Source: Brachybacterium nesterenkovii
Lineage (GTDB): Bacteria; Actinomycetota; Actinomycetes; Actinomycetales; Dermabacteraceae
NCBI RefSeq assembly: GCF_900163655.1
Contig: NZ_FWFG01000025.1
Coordinates: forward strand, 1 to 43,546
Direction: 5' to 3'
Length of the DNA stretch: 43,546 bases
Shown here: positions 1-7,667 of the stretch, piece by piece
Layout: each line of letters begins with the position of its first letter
Numbering within the stretch: the stretch's first letter is position 1
The notes under the pieces: model-generated
What the model was told of the DNA's origin: nothing
Seen by the model: the letters and a program-made list of their open reading frames with translations, nothing else
Database searches by the model: none
Position numbers and translations under genes: made by a program

Positions 1-79
1 GGAGCGTCGCTCCCGGAGTCGACTCATACAGGTCGACCGCCTGCCGGCGGAACTCCTCGGAGTAGTTCTTTCTGGCCAT
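1..79 (-). CDS. IS3-family transposase OrfA, N-terminal fragment
   Basis: The minus strand from the ATG at 77-79 reads MARKNYSEEFRRQAVDLY followed by ESTPGATL and then leaves the window. This is the characteristic start of IS3-family OrfA proteins, the helix-turn-helix subunit that binds the IS ends and is normally joined to OrfB by programmed frameshifting. Only 26 residues are visible, so intactness cannot be judged. It faces away from the neighbouring tetR gene and belongs to the insertion sequence whose end abuts that gene. Confidence 0.7.
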   Translation of the reverse strand, partial: MARKNYSEEFRRQAVDLYESTPGATL

Positions 80-139
80 GGTTCATGATCTCGCTTCCCC
101 AGCCAATGCTGGAATCAGCGTGTCCACGAACAAGGGTCA
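1..139 (-). mobile_element. Partial IS3-family insertion sequence (5' end)
   Basis: The left edge of the window holds the first part of an insertion sequence read leftward. It contains the start of an OrfA-type transposase. About 40 bases upstream of that start is a plausible terminal inverted repeat, TGACCCTTGTTCGTGGACAC on the minus strand (120-139), beginning with the TG typical of IS3-family ends. The opposite end is outside the window, so the inverted-repeat pair and target duplication cannot be checked. The outer boundary at 139 is inferred. Confidence 0.65.
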
Positions 140-856
140 GGCCCCGTCCTCGACCCCGTGGTGCACGAGCGCGACGATGCGTCGGACCCGGTCCGTGAGC
201 TCGCCCGCCTGGGTGCGGCCCTGACGGGCGCGGTTGACCTCGGCGAGGACGCCGGTCACGAGCAGTCGCGCACCGAGCATCGCTGTCGGATGCGCCGCCA
301 GCGCGTGCTCATCGTCGCCCCCCGGGCGAGGTGCCTGCGCCAGGTGCCCCGCGATCGTCGTCTCCAGTTCCTCGACCCGGGCCAGCACCTCCGCACGGTG
401 CGGCCCCTGGTCGCCGAAGAGGATCTCGCGAGCCACCCACGTCGTCTGCTCCGGGTAGCTCCGCACCACGTCGAGGAACGGGTCGATGAGCCCGAGGATC
501 CTCTCGCCGCTCCCGGTGTCCTCAGCGGATCCGGCCGTCTCCGTCCGATCTCCCTCGCCGGCGACGGCGAGCGTTGGCCACAGCGATGCCGTGACCATCA
601 TCAGCAGCTCGGTCTTCGTGGCCGCGTACTGGAACACGGTGCCCGCCGCGACGTCGGCCCTCCGCGCGACCTCGCTCATGGATGTGCCCTCGTACCCCCG
701 GTCGCGGAACAGCTCCCGGGCGGCCGCGAGGATCCGGGCGCGCTTGTCCGCCTTGGCTCTCTCGCGCCGCCCTCGGGGTGGGGAGCTCGATGAGAGCGAG
801 GATTCCGACGGGCCATGGCCCGTGCTCGGCGAGCGCGTCTGCGCCTGCTCTCTCAT
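137..856 (-). CDS. TetR/AcrR-family transcriptional regulator
   Basis: A 239-residue regulator. Residues 37-85 form the TetR DNA-binding domain: helix 1 has ILAAARELFRDRGYEGTS and the recognition part has MSEVARRADVAAGTVFQY. About 35 low-complexity, Ser/Pro/Arg-rich residues precede it. The ATG at 856 is supported by GGAGG five bases upstream. The C-terminal ligand domain is diverged, as is usual in this family, so the ligand cannot be read from sequence. The gene is divergent from ohyA and two palindromes lie between them, so it probably controls itself and the oleate hydratase, perhaps in response to unsaturated fatty acids (inference). The stop codon TGA coincides with the first bases of the insertion-sequence end, so the natural C-terminus may be altered. 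Confidence 0.88.
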   Translation of the reverse strand: MREQAQTRSPSTGHGPSESSLSSSSPPRGRRERAKADKRARILAAARELFRDRGYEGTSMSEVARRADVAAGTVFQYAATKTELLMMVTASLWPTLAVAGEGDRTETAGSAEDTGSGERILGLIDPFLDVVRSYPEQTTWVAREILFGDQGPHRAEVLARVEELETTIAGHLAQAPRPGGDDEHALAAHPTAMLGARLLVTGVLAEVNRARQGRTQAGELTDRVRRIVALVHHGVEDGA

Positions 857-919
857 CGCGTCCTCCGTGCGCGTCGTGAGCTCTCGGGTCCGACCGACGC
901 CAGCTCCTGGTGCGAGCTC

Positions 920-936
920 ATGTCCATGACGGACAT
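920..936. promoter_or_regulatory. Palindrome over the tetR promoter
   Basis: ATGTCC and GGACAT are perfect inverted arms separated by ATGAC. On the minus strand a near-consensus -10, TACAAT (935-940), overlaps the right arm, placing the palindrome on the expected tetR transcription start. This is a candidate autoregulatory operator. Confidence 0.5.
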
Positions 937-952
937 TGTAGTCCGCTCAAAA

Positions 953-966
953 ATGAGTAGACTCAT
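953..966. promoter_or_regulatory. Palindrome over the ohyA promoter
   Basis: ATGAGT and ACTCAT are perfect inverted 6-base arms with a 2-base spacer. A plausible plus-strand -10, TAGACT (958-963), lies inside it. A repressor bound here would block ohyA transcription, so it is a candidate TetR operator. Confidence 0.5.
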
Positions 967-1044
967 GTATGTGGCAGGGTCAGAGAACCCGGCGGGCCGG
1001 CTCACGACGAGCCGTCCCGAGCATGTCGGAGGAGAGGAGCAGTC

Positions 1045-2802
1045 ATGCAGCACACAGCAGGCAACTACGAGGCGTTCGCGCGACCCCGACCGGCCGAGCA
1101 CGCCGAGAGCATGCACGCCTGGATCGTCGGCGGCGGCCTCGCGGGCCTCGCGGCCGCGGTCTTCCTCGTGCGGGACGCGGGCGTCCCGGGCAAGAACGTG
1201 ACGATCCTGGAGAAGAGCGCCATCGCGGGCGGCGCGCTCGACGGGCTCGACGTCCCCGAGAAGGGGTTCGTGATCCGCGGCGGCCGCGAGCTGGAGAACC
1301 ATATGGAATGCCTGTGGGACATGATGCGCTCGGTCCCCTCGCTCGAGATCGAGGGCGCCTCGGTGCTCGACGAGTTCTACTGGCTCAACAAGGACGATCC
1401 GAACTATTCGCTGCGACGCGCCACGGTGGAGCAGGGGCGGGATGCCGGTCACGAAGGCCGGTTCGACCTGCCGAAGAAGGCGCAGAAGGACCTGTTGCGC
1501 GTCTTCCTCGCCACGCGGGAGGAGATGGAGGGCAAGCGGATCGACGAGGTGATGGGGCGCGAGTTCCTGGACTCGCCGTTCTGGATGTACTGGCGCACGA
1601 TGTTCGCCTTCGAGGAGTGGCACAGCGCGCTGGAGTTCAAGCTGTACCTGCACCGCTTCGTCCACCACATCGGCGGTCTTCCGGATTTCAGCGCCCTGAA
1701 GTTCAGCAAGTACAACCAGTACGAGTCGTTCGTGCTGCCGCTCATGAAGTACCTCGGAGACCAGGGCGTGGTCTTCCAGCCCTCGACCGAGGTGACGGAC
1801 GTGGACTTCGCCCACCGCGGCGGCACCATCCGTGCGACCACCGTGCACACCGTGCGCGAGGGAGCCGAGGAGGACATCGAGCTCGGCGAGCACGACCTGG
1901 TGCTCATGACCATCGGGTCGCTCGTCGACAACTCCGACGAGGGCGACCACGCCACCCCGGCCCGCCTGAACACGGGTCCCGCTCCCGCCTGGGAGTTCTG
2001 GAAGCGGCTCGCGAAGAAGGATCCGTCCTTCGGCCGTCCCGAGGTGTTCTGCTCCTCGATCGACAAGACCAAGTGGGAGTCCGCCACCGTCACCACCCTG
2101 GACGAGCGCATCCCCGCCTACATCGAGAAGATCTGCCAGCGCAATCCGTTCAGCGGCCGGGTGGTCACCGGCGGCATCGTCACCGCCGAGGACTCGCCGT
2201 GGCTGATGAGCTGGACGGTCAACCGCCAGCCGCACTTCAAGAAGCAGCCGAAGGACCAGATCGTCGTGTGGGTCTACGGCCTGTTCGTGGACACCCCCGG
2301 CGCTTACGTCAAGAAGACGATGTCCGAGTGCACCGGTGAGGAGATCACCCAGGAGTGGCTCTACCAGATGGGCGTGCCCGAGGACGAGATCGAGGAGCTC
2401 GCGGCCGCCGGCGCCAAGTGCGTGCCGGTGATGATGCCGTACGTCACGAGCTTCTTCCTGCCGCGCCACGCGGGGGACCGTCCGCTCGTGGTCCCGGAGG
2501 GCGCCAAAAACTTCGCGTTCCTGGGACAGTTCGCGGAGACCGGCCGGGACACCATCTTCACCACCGAGTACTCCGTGCGCACCGGCATGGAGGCCGTCTA
2601 CCAGCTCACGGACGTCGAGCGCGGCGTGCCGGAGACCTGGGGCAGCACGTACGACGTGCGCGACCTGCTGGACGCGACGACCCGCATGCGCGACGGGAAG
2701 AAGATAAACGTCCCCGGCCCCGCCGCGCTGCGCAAGCGCATCCTGGGTCGCCTCGACAAGGGCGAGGTGGGCGAGCTCCTGGAGGAGTACGGGCTCATCT
2801 GA
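1045..2802 (+). CDS. ohyA: Oleate hydratase (FAD-dependent)
   Basis: A 585-residue protein of the oleate hydratase/myosin-cross-reactive-antigen family, which adds water to the cis-9 double bond of unsaturated fatty acids to give 10-hydroxy acids and helps detoxify them. The N-terminus has the FAD Rossmann motif IVGGGLAGLAAAVFLV. It also has GGRELENHMECLWDM; the Glu of GGRE is residue 82, matching the catalytic water-activating Glu described for staphylococcal OhyA. Length and residue numbering fit the family. The ATG at 1045 is preceded by GGAGGAGAGGAGC. The gene is transcribed alone, divergent from tetR, and ends before a strong hairpin. Regulation by the adjacent TetR protein is inferred. 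Confidence 0.93.
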   Translation: MQHTAGNYEAFARPRPAEHAESMHAWIVGGGLAGLAAAVFLVRDAGVPGKNVTILEKSAIAGGALDGLDVPEKGFVIRGGRELENHMECLWDMMRSVPSLEIEGASVLDEFYWLNKDDPNYSLRRATVEQGRDAGHEGRFDLPKKAQKDLLRVFLATREEMEGKRIDEVMGREFLDSPFWMYWRTMFAFEEWHSALEFKLYLHRFVHHIGGLPDFSALKFSKYNQYESFVLPLMKYLGDQGVVFQPSTEVTDVDFAHRGGTIRATTVHTVREGAEEDIELGEHDLVLMTIGSLVDNSDEGDHATPARLNTGPAPAWEFWKRLAKKDPSFGRPEVFCSSIDKTKWESATVTTLDERIPAYIEKICQRNPFSGRVVTGGIVTAEDSPWLMSWTVNRQPHFKKQPKDQIVVWVYGLFVDTPGAYVKKTMSECTGEEITQEWLYQMGVPEDEIEELAAAGAKCVPVMMPYVTSFFLPRHAGDRPLVVPEGAKNFAFLGQFAETGRDTIFTTEYSVRTGMEAVYQLTDVERGVPETWGSTYDVRDLLDATTRMRDGKKINVPGPAALRKRILGRLDKGEVGELLEEYGLI

Positions 2803-2820
2803 TCTGGGCCCCGCTCGCGT

Positions 2821-2868
2821 GACGATGCGACCCGCCCGAGCGCTCTGCTCGCGGCGGGTCGCGTCGTC
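2821..2868 (+). terminator. Probable terminator after ohyA
   Basis: A long hairpin: arms 2821-2836 and 2853-2868 pair over 16 bases with one G-T pair, and the loop extends the stem with CGAGC/GCTCG. There is no U tract, as is common in high-GC actinobacteria. Confidence 0.65.
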
Positions 2869-2941
2869 TCCGAAGCCCGCGGCAGTGGCGGACCGGCCGG
2901 TGTCGGTACGCGGCGCGAAGGGGACGACGCAGTGCCCGGCG

Positions 2942-3466
2942 TCAGTAGATGCCGTCGCCGGCGCCAGCCGGCCGGAAGTCGCCGATCACGCTCGAGCGGA
3001 CGAGCTCGTCGAGGGCCACGGTCTGGTCCCCGTAGCGATCGGCCGATCCGCTGTTCGTGGAGCCGTCCGCGGAGAACGTGATGGGCTTGGCCACCTGGTT
3101 GAACTGCGCGACCTTGGCGTCGTAGTAGCCCTGGCACAGGCGAGCCTGGCCCGACGCGAGCGCGATCGAGGCGAGCGTCGGCGGCAGCGTCGTGTTCGAG
3201 GTCAGCGGCGTCACGCGCACCTCGTCGGTGAGGCGGGGGTTGAACGGGTCGAGCCCGTCCTGCCAATGCAGCCACATGTCGGCCTCGTTGTCCCCGGTCC
3301 CGTAGGCGGGGATGTCTCCGGAGAACGTCCAGAGGTAGGTGTGCGTCCCGGTCGTGGAGTCGAAGCCCTGGTCGCCGATCGTCCCCCAGGAGGTGGACGG
3401 GGCCGCCATGGCGCGGTTCGTGCTCGGCCGGCCCGTCAGGTTGACGATCTCGATCCGCAGGGTCAA
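2942..3466 (-). CDS. Hypothetical protein, possibly 5'-truncated
   Basis: A 174-residue reading frame of unrecognised family. It is rich in Thr, Ser, Asp, Gly and aromatic residues (WGTIGDQGF, TYLWTFSGDIPAYGTG), resembling an exported beta-rich protein, but it has no signal peptide or membrane segment. The only usable start is TTG at 3464-3466. The same frame stays open upstream to a stop at 3545-3547 and reads AAVPLRFTADHPLTLRIEIVN across the proposed start, so this could be the remnant of a longer gene that lost its 5' end. No Shine-Dalgarno sequence is evident. It lies between two hairpins and is not obviously linked to a neighbouring operon. Whether it is expressed is unclear. Confidence 0.45.
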   Translation of the reverse strand: MTLRIEIVNLTGRPSTNRAMAAPSTSWGTIGDQGFDSTTGTHTYLWTFSGDIPAYGTGDNEADMWLHWQDGLDPFNPRLTDEVRVTPLTSNTTLPPTLASIALASGQARLCQGYYDAKVAQFNQVAKPITFSADGSTNSGSADRYGDQTVALDELVRSSVIGDFRPAGAGDGIY

Positions 3467-3554
3467 GGGGTGATCGGCGGTGAAGCGCAGCGGGACGGCG
3501 GCGGCCCCGGAACATGCCCTGCCCGGCCCGCCGTCGCGGGCGCCCTACGGCGAA

Positions 3555-3594
3555 ACACACGAAACGAGCCGCCGTGGCGGTGCGTTTCGCGTGT
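3555..3594 (-). terminator. Probable terminator of the DUF1697/DUF1846 unit
   Basis: An inverted repeat (3555-3572 with 3577-3594) with two mismatches. On the minus strand it is followed by GTTTCG-like bases just downstream of the DUF1697 stop. Its position suits termination of the minus-strand genes at 3661-5807. Confidence 0.5.
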
Positions 3595-3660
3595 CTCGCG
3601 CGGCGATCAGGTGCGTTTTCGCGACCTCGGCCCGCGCCGGACGTCACCTGAAGCGGGCCG

Positions 3661-4194
3661 TCATCCGACCATGTCCGCGACCGCCCGCACCGTCGCGAGG
3701 TTGCGCAGCGTGATGAAGCCCGGGCGCACGAGGCGGGGGAGCGCCGTCGCCGCGCGCGAGTCGTGGACGCCCTGGGTGAAGTCGGCGAACAGCACATCGC
3801 CGTCACCGTCGACGGCGAAGCGCTCGCCCTCCCGGGCCAGCGCCCTCAGATCGTTCACGAGCGACTCCGGCAGGGGCCCCGAGCCGTAGCCCACGTGCAC
3901 GCGCTTCGGATCGCCGTCGGCGAAGGGGTGCACCGCGAGGACCTCGGCGAGGCGCGCCCCGTCGACGATCACGACGTCGATCGCGAAGCCGAAGCGCTCC
4001 TCGAGCGCCGTGGCGAAGCGGTCCCGATCCTCCCCGGCCGTCGCGCCCGAGGTATAGACGAGGTTCCCGGACTGCAGATGCGTCCTGGCGTCGGCGAACC
4101 CGAGCGATCCGGCCAGGGCACGCAGCTCCGCCATCGGCACCCGCTTGGCCTTTCCGACGTTGATCCCGCGCAGCAGCGCGACGCGTGCGCTCAC
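3661..4194 (-). CDS. DUF1697 family protein
   Basis: A 177-residue protein that begins with the DUF1697 signature VALLRGINVGKAKRVPM, followed by the typical ALAGSLGFADARTHLQSGNLVY and a C-terminal FITLRNLATV. The family is widespread in bacteria and has no established function. The GTG at 4192-4194 places this conserved motif at the N-terminus and follows GAGGGGGC upstream; longer readings of the same frame run into the neighbouring gene's shadow frame. It lies 20 bases after the DUF1846 gene on the same strand, so the two are probably co-transcribed. Confidence 0.85.
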   Translation of the reverse strand: MSARVALLRGINVGKAKRVPMAELRALAGSLGFADARTHLQSGNLVYTSGATAGEDRDRFATALEERFGFAIDVVIVDGARLAEVLAVHPFADGDPKRVHVGYGSGPLPESLVNDLRALAREGERFAVDGDGDVLFADFTQGVHDSRAATALPRLVRPGFITLRNLATVRAVADMVG

Positions 4195-4214
4195 CCTCGA
4201 TGCCCCCTCTCGGC

Positions 4215-5807
4215 TCAGCGCTTGCGGTACAGCGCCTTGCGCTGGAAGCGCGGCTCGGAGGTCACCTGCATCCCCAGCTGACGGAAGATCCCCTCGTCCA
4301 CGGTGCCCAGGATCGTCGTCGTGTGCGCGTCGCAGCCCCGCAGGCTCGGCAGCTGCGCCACGGCTCGCCGGGCGTTCTCGTCGGTCGCCGCGGACACCGA
4401 CAGGGCGATGAGCACCTCGTCGGTGTGAAGGCGCGGATTGCGCGAGCCCAGGTAGCGGGTCTTGAGCGTCTGGATCGGCTCGATCGACTCCGGCGAGAGC
4501 AGATGCACCGAGCCCTCGATCCCGGCGAGGTGCTTGAGCGCGTTGAGCAGCATCGCCGCGGAGCACCCCAGCAGGGGCGACGTCTTGCCGGTGACAATCG
4601 TGCCGTCGGCCAGCTCGAGCGCCGACCCGGGCTGCTCGGTCGCGGCCTCCACCGCAAGCGCCGGCGCCACGACGGAGCGGTCCTCGAGGCGGCAGCCCGC
4701 CTTGGACATGACGATCGCGACCCGCTGCGAGATGGTCTCGTCGAGGTCGTGGATGCGCTCGTCCATGCGCGCCTTGCAGTAGCGGCGGATGATCTCCTGG
4801 CGGGCGGCCTCGCGGCACACGGCATCGTCGATGATCCCGCGCCCGGCCATGTTCACGCCCATGTCGGTGGGGGAGCGGTACGGCGAGGCCCCCGTGAGGC
4901 GCTCGAGCATGGTCGTCAGCAGCGGGAAGACCTCGACGTCGCGGTTGTAGCTGGTCACCTGCTGGCCGTACGCCGCGAGGTGGTACGGGTCGATGAGGTT
5001 CACGTCATCCAGATCCGCGGTCGCGGCTTCGTAGGCGAGGTTCACGGGGTGCTCGAGCGGCAGGTCCCAGATCGGGAACGTCTCGAATTTCGCGTAGCCG
5101 GCCGGGATCCCGCGCCGGTGGTCGTGGTAGATCTGCGACAGGCAGGTCGCCAGCTTGCCGGACCCCGGGCCGGGCGCGGTGACGACGATCAGGTCCCGGC
5201 TCGTCTCGGACCAGTCGTTGGCGCCGAGGCCCTGCTCGGAGACGATCCGGTCGATGTCGTGCGGATACCCGGGGATCACCCCGTGGCAGGCGACCTTCAG
5301 CCCCAGGCGCTCGAGTCGGTCGCGGAAGGCGAGAGCCAGGTGATTGGACTCCACGAGCTGGGTGAGCACCACGTGCTCGACGAGGAAGCCGCGCTCGCGG
5401 AACACGTCGACCAGGCGCAGGACGTCGTCCTCATAGGAGATCCCGAGGTCGGCGCGGACCTTGTGCCGCTCGAGGTCCTTGGCGTTGATGCAGATGAGGA
5501 TCTCGAGCTCGTCGCGCAGGCGCTCGAGCATCGCGATCTTGTTGTCCGGGGTGAAGCCGGGCAGAACGCGGGAGGCGTGCAGATCGTCGAACAGCTTGCC
5601 GCCCATCTCCAGATAGAGCTTGCCGCCGATCTGCTCGCGCCGCTCCTGGATGTGGCGGGACTGCAGGTCGATGTACCGCTGGCGGTCGAAGCCGAGGGGC
5701 CGTGCGGCGGCTGCGCCGGGCGCGGAGCCCGGGCCGTCGGGGCCGCCGGGAGAGGCTGCGGCGTCGATCTCGGGCTGGTCGGGGGCGGGAGCGGCCTGTT
5801 CGATCAC
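4215..5807 (-). CDS. DUF1846 domain-containing protein
   Basis: A 530-residue protein of the DUF1846 family (usually about 500 residues). It has about 40 variable Ala/Pro/Gly-rich residues, then conserved segments: [51 protein letters not shown], and a P-loop-like stretch [12 protein letters not shown]. Family members have been crystallised, but no reaction is firmly established to my knowledge; nucleotide binding is suggested only by the glycine-rich loop. The start is GTG (5805-5807), with TAGCGT six bases before it and no Shine-Dalgarno sequence, which fits a leaderless mRNA. It appears to be the first gene of a unit with DUF1697. Confidence 0.9.
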   Translation of the reverse strand: MIEQAAPAPDQPEIDAAASPGGPDGPGSAPGAAAARPLGFDRQRYIDLQSRHIQERREQIGGKLYLEMGGKLFDDLHASRVLPGFTPDNKIAMLERLRDELEILICINAKDLERHKVRADLGISYEDDVLRLVDVFRERGFLVEHVVLTQLVESNHLALAFRDRLERLGLKVACHGVIPGYPHDIDRIVSEQGLGANDWSETSRDLIVVTAPGPGSGKLATCLSQIYHDHRRGIPAGYAKFETFPIWDLPLEHPVNLAYEAATADLDDVNLIDPYHLAAYGQQVTSYNRDVEVFPLLTTMLERLTGASPYRSPTDMGVNMAGRGIIDDAVCREAARQEIIRRYCKARMDERIHDLDETISQRVAIVMSKAGCRLEDRSVVAPALAVEAATEQPGSALELADGTIVTGKTSPLLGCSAAMLLNALKHLAGIEGSVHLLSPESIEPIQTLKTRYLGSRNPRLHTDEVLIALSVSAATDENARRAVAQLPSLRGCDAHTTTILGTVDEGIFRQLGMQVTSEPRFQRKALYRKR

Positions 5808-5813
5808 GCCGTC

Positions 5814-5819
5814 ACGCTA
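5814..5819 (-). promoter_or_regulatory. Candidate leaderless -10 element for the DUF1846 gene
   Basis: TAGCGT on the minus strand is followed by exactly six bases and then the GTG start. This TAnnnT geometry would place transcription initiation on the start codon. Confidence 0.4.
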
Positions 5820-5943
5820 CCCCCGCGAGCACCGCGCGGGTGGCGGACACGGTCCGGTGGCGGGTGTGACACGGCGAACGGCCAGGAGGCGGACGGCGCA
5901 CCCGACCGCCCGATCACGGGCACGGGCACGGGGCCGCATCGGA

Positions 5944-6507
5944 TCAGGGGCGTTCGAGGTACCACTGGCCGTCGCTGCACTTGATCATGCGCTGGGGGTC
6001 CGAGAGGTCCGCGATGCCGATGTCGATCGAGCCGTCGTCCCGCGGCGCGGTGAGGAACGAGTCCACGGTCATGGCGTCGACATTGGAGCGCAGCTGGTCC
6101 ATATCGGCGGTGTCCAGCGAGTCCTGCGTGCCGTTCACGCAGTCCTGGGTCCACCCGGCATCGATCGTGATGGGGGCGTCGGCGATCGGGTCCGCGTAGA
6201 AGGTGCACACCGCGTTCGGGTCACCCGCGGCGAGCGCCTGGAAGTACTCGAGATAGCGCTGGCGCGCGGCGGCGTCGTCCTCGGGCGAGACCGCGGGCGT
6301 CGTGGGGGCGGGATCCGTCGTGGTCGGAGCGGGGCCGGCGGTCACCGGGTCGGTGCTCATCGGGTCGGTGGTCGCCGGGGCGCTGCTGCTCGTGCTCGGC
6401 GGGGGCTGGACGACCTCGCCGTGGCCGCCCAGTCCGAAGGGCAGGTGGATGAAGCCCATGACGCCGAGGATCAGCGCCAGGACCAGCAGGCCGAGCGCGG
6501 CGATCAC
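5944..6507 (-). CDS. Membrane-anchored hypothetical protein, apparent 5' frameshift
   Basis: The frame encodes a hydrophobic segment (IAALGLLVLALILGVMGFI), a Pro/Ser/Thr-rich linker and an extracellular domain of about 110 residues (QRYLEYFQALAAGDPNAVC through DGQWYLERP). This resembles small actinobacterial anchored proteins of unknown role. As given it starts at GTG 6505-6507, inside the membrane segment. Upstream the same frame reads PRKSRVPLILGGSGCCGCLV, the natural cytoplasmic tail, but hits a stop at 6616-6618. A good start, MTDSTQG, lies one frame off at 6623. Adding one base to the C5/G5 run at 6602-6606 would join them into a protein of about 226 residues. The gene is therefore either frameshifted (mutation or sequencing error) or starts internally. 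Confidence 0.6.
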   Translation of the reverse strand: MIAALGLLVLALILGVMGFIHLPFGLGGHGEVVQPPPSTSSSAPATTDPMSTDPVTAGPAPTTTDPAPTTPAVSPEDDAAARQRYLEYFQALAAGDPNAVCTFYADPIADAPITIDAGWTQDCVNGTQDSLDTADMDQLRSNVDAMTVDSFLTAPRDDGSIDIGIADLSDPQRMIKCSDGQWYLERP

Positions 6508-6705
6508 GAGGCAGCCGCAGGAGCCGCCGAGGATGAGCGGGACGCGGCTCTTCCGCGGTGCGGACGGAACCGGCTGGGCGGCGCCGGGCGGCGCAGCGGG
6601 ACCCCCTGTGTGCTGTCAGTCATAGTGTGCCGCCTGCCGCTCCCTCGCGCGAGCCGATCCGGCGAGGGCCTGCGCTGATCGCAGCCGAGGGGCGCGGCGG
6701 TGCTG

Positions 6706-7206
6706 TCAGACGCCCAGCGCCGCGCGGACGACGGGGGCGAGCAGCAGGCCCAGCAGGGGAGAGGAGAGCAGGACGGGACCGTAGGCCATGCGGGTCCGTG
6801 CGCTGCGGCTGCGGATCATCACGGCCGCGGCCACCGCGCCGCCCAGCAGCACGCACCCCAGGAGCGCCCCTAGCAGTACTTCCCAGCCCAGCGCGCAGGC
6901 GACCGCCGCCACGGCCGGCGCCGTCTTCGCGTCGCCCATGCCCAGCAGATCCGGTGCCAGCAGGGCCACGGCGATGCCGAGGAGCCCGACGAGGAGGGCG
7001 AGCGCGAGCGCCCCGAGGCACAGCGACCGCGCCGCGGGGACCGTCGCCGCGGTCGCCAGGAGGACCAGGCCGACGGCGGCGGTCAGGGCCGCGACCAGGC
7101 GATTGGGCAGGCGGTGCTCTCGGACGTCCGTGATCGACAGCGCGAGCGCCAGCGGCAGGTAGGCCACGGCGAGCGCACCGACGGCGAGGGACGGGAGGGC
7201 GGTCAC
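6706..7206 (-). CDS. Prepilin peptidase (A24 family, short form)
   Basis: A 166-residue polytopic membrane protein. It carries the two aspartate motifs of type IV prepilin peptidases: ITDVREHRLPN near residue 24 and GMGDAK near residue 90, followed by the late AYGPVLL motif. Such aspartyl proteases cleave leader peptides of type IV pilins and related Flp or secretion pseudopilins at the membrane. This short form lacks the N-terminal zinc/methylase domain of PilD, as is usual for TadV-like enzymes. The start is GTG at 7204-7206. No pilin or assembly gene is present in the window, so its substrate must lie elsewhere. Confidence 0.85.
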   Translation of the reverse strand: MTALPSLAVGALAVAYLPLALALSITDVREHRLPNRLVAALTAAVGLVLLATAATVPAARSLCLGALALALLVGLLGIAVALLAPDLLGMGDAKTAPAVAAVACALGWEVLLGALLGCVLLGGAVAAAVMIRSRSARTRMAYGPVLLSSPLLGLLLAPVVRAALGV

Positions 7207-7299
7207 GCCGCGATTGAAGCAGATGCGGTCCGGCGCGGGGTCGTGGCCGTCACGGACTGTGGACAGGCACGTGTAGAGGCGCTGCAGGGAGGCGGGGCG

Positions 7300-7596
7300 T
7301 CAGGCGTCGATCGGCCCGTGCAGCGTCGAGACCACACGGGTGATGCGGCGGCGCAGCCACACCTTCTTGTCGCCGCCCAGGAAGATCCGCGTGCGGGCCA
7401 GCTCCCACCGCCCGTACTCGGCGCGGTCGGTGAGCTCCTGGCGCACCGACGCGATCGACTCTCGGCGGGGGATCGTCATGATCTGGAACTCGTAGTCCTC
7501 GGGCCTGCGGCCCTTCTCGACCGGCAGGTCGCGGACCCCGACGGGGGCGACGAGATGCTGGACCTGGGCGGGCCGGGGCGGTCGTGCGAGGGGCAT
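7300..7596 (-). CDS. DUF5703 family protein
   Basis: A 98-residue protein whose C-terminal half matches the small actinobacterial DUF5703 family: YEFQIMTIPRRESIASVRQ, then EYGRWELARTRIFLGGDKKV and WLRRRITRV. The function is unknown and it is probably cytoplasmic. I chose the ATG at 7594-7596 because AGGAGA lies eight bases upstream; an ATG at 7638 would add 14 residues but has no ribosome-binding site. It is divergent from the acidic-protein gene. Confidence 0.75.
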   Translation of the reverse strand: MPLARPPRPAQVQHLVAPVGVRDLPVEKGRRPEDYEFQIMTIPRRESIASVRQELTDRAEYGRWELARTRIFLGGDKKVWLRRRITRVVSTLHGPIDA

Positions 7597-7655
7597 GTGC
7601 GGCGTCTCCTGTCCTGGGGGCGGGAAGAAGGTGTCCATTGTGCGCCCGGACGCGG

Positions 7656-7661
7656 TAGGTT
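7656..7661 (+). promoter_or_regulatory. Candidate leaderless -10 element for the acidic protein gene
   Basis: TAGGTT is followed by six bases (CCCACC) and the ATG at 7668. There is no Shine-Dalgarno at a usual distance. Confidence 0.35.
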
Positions 7662-7667
7662 CCCACC

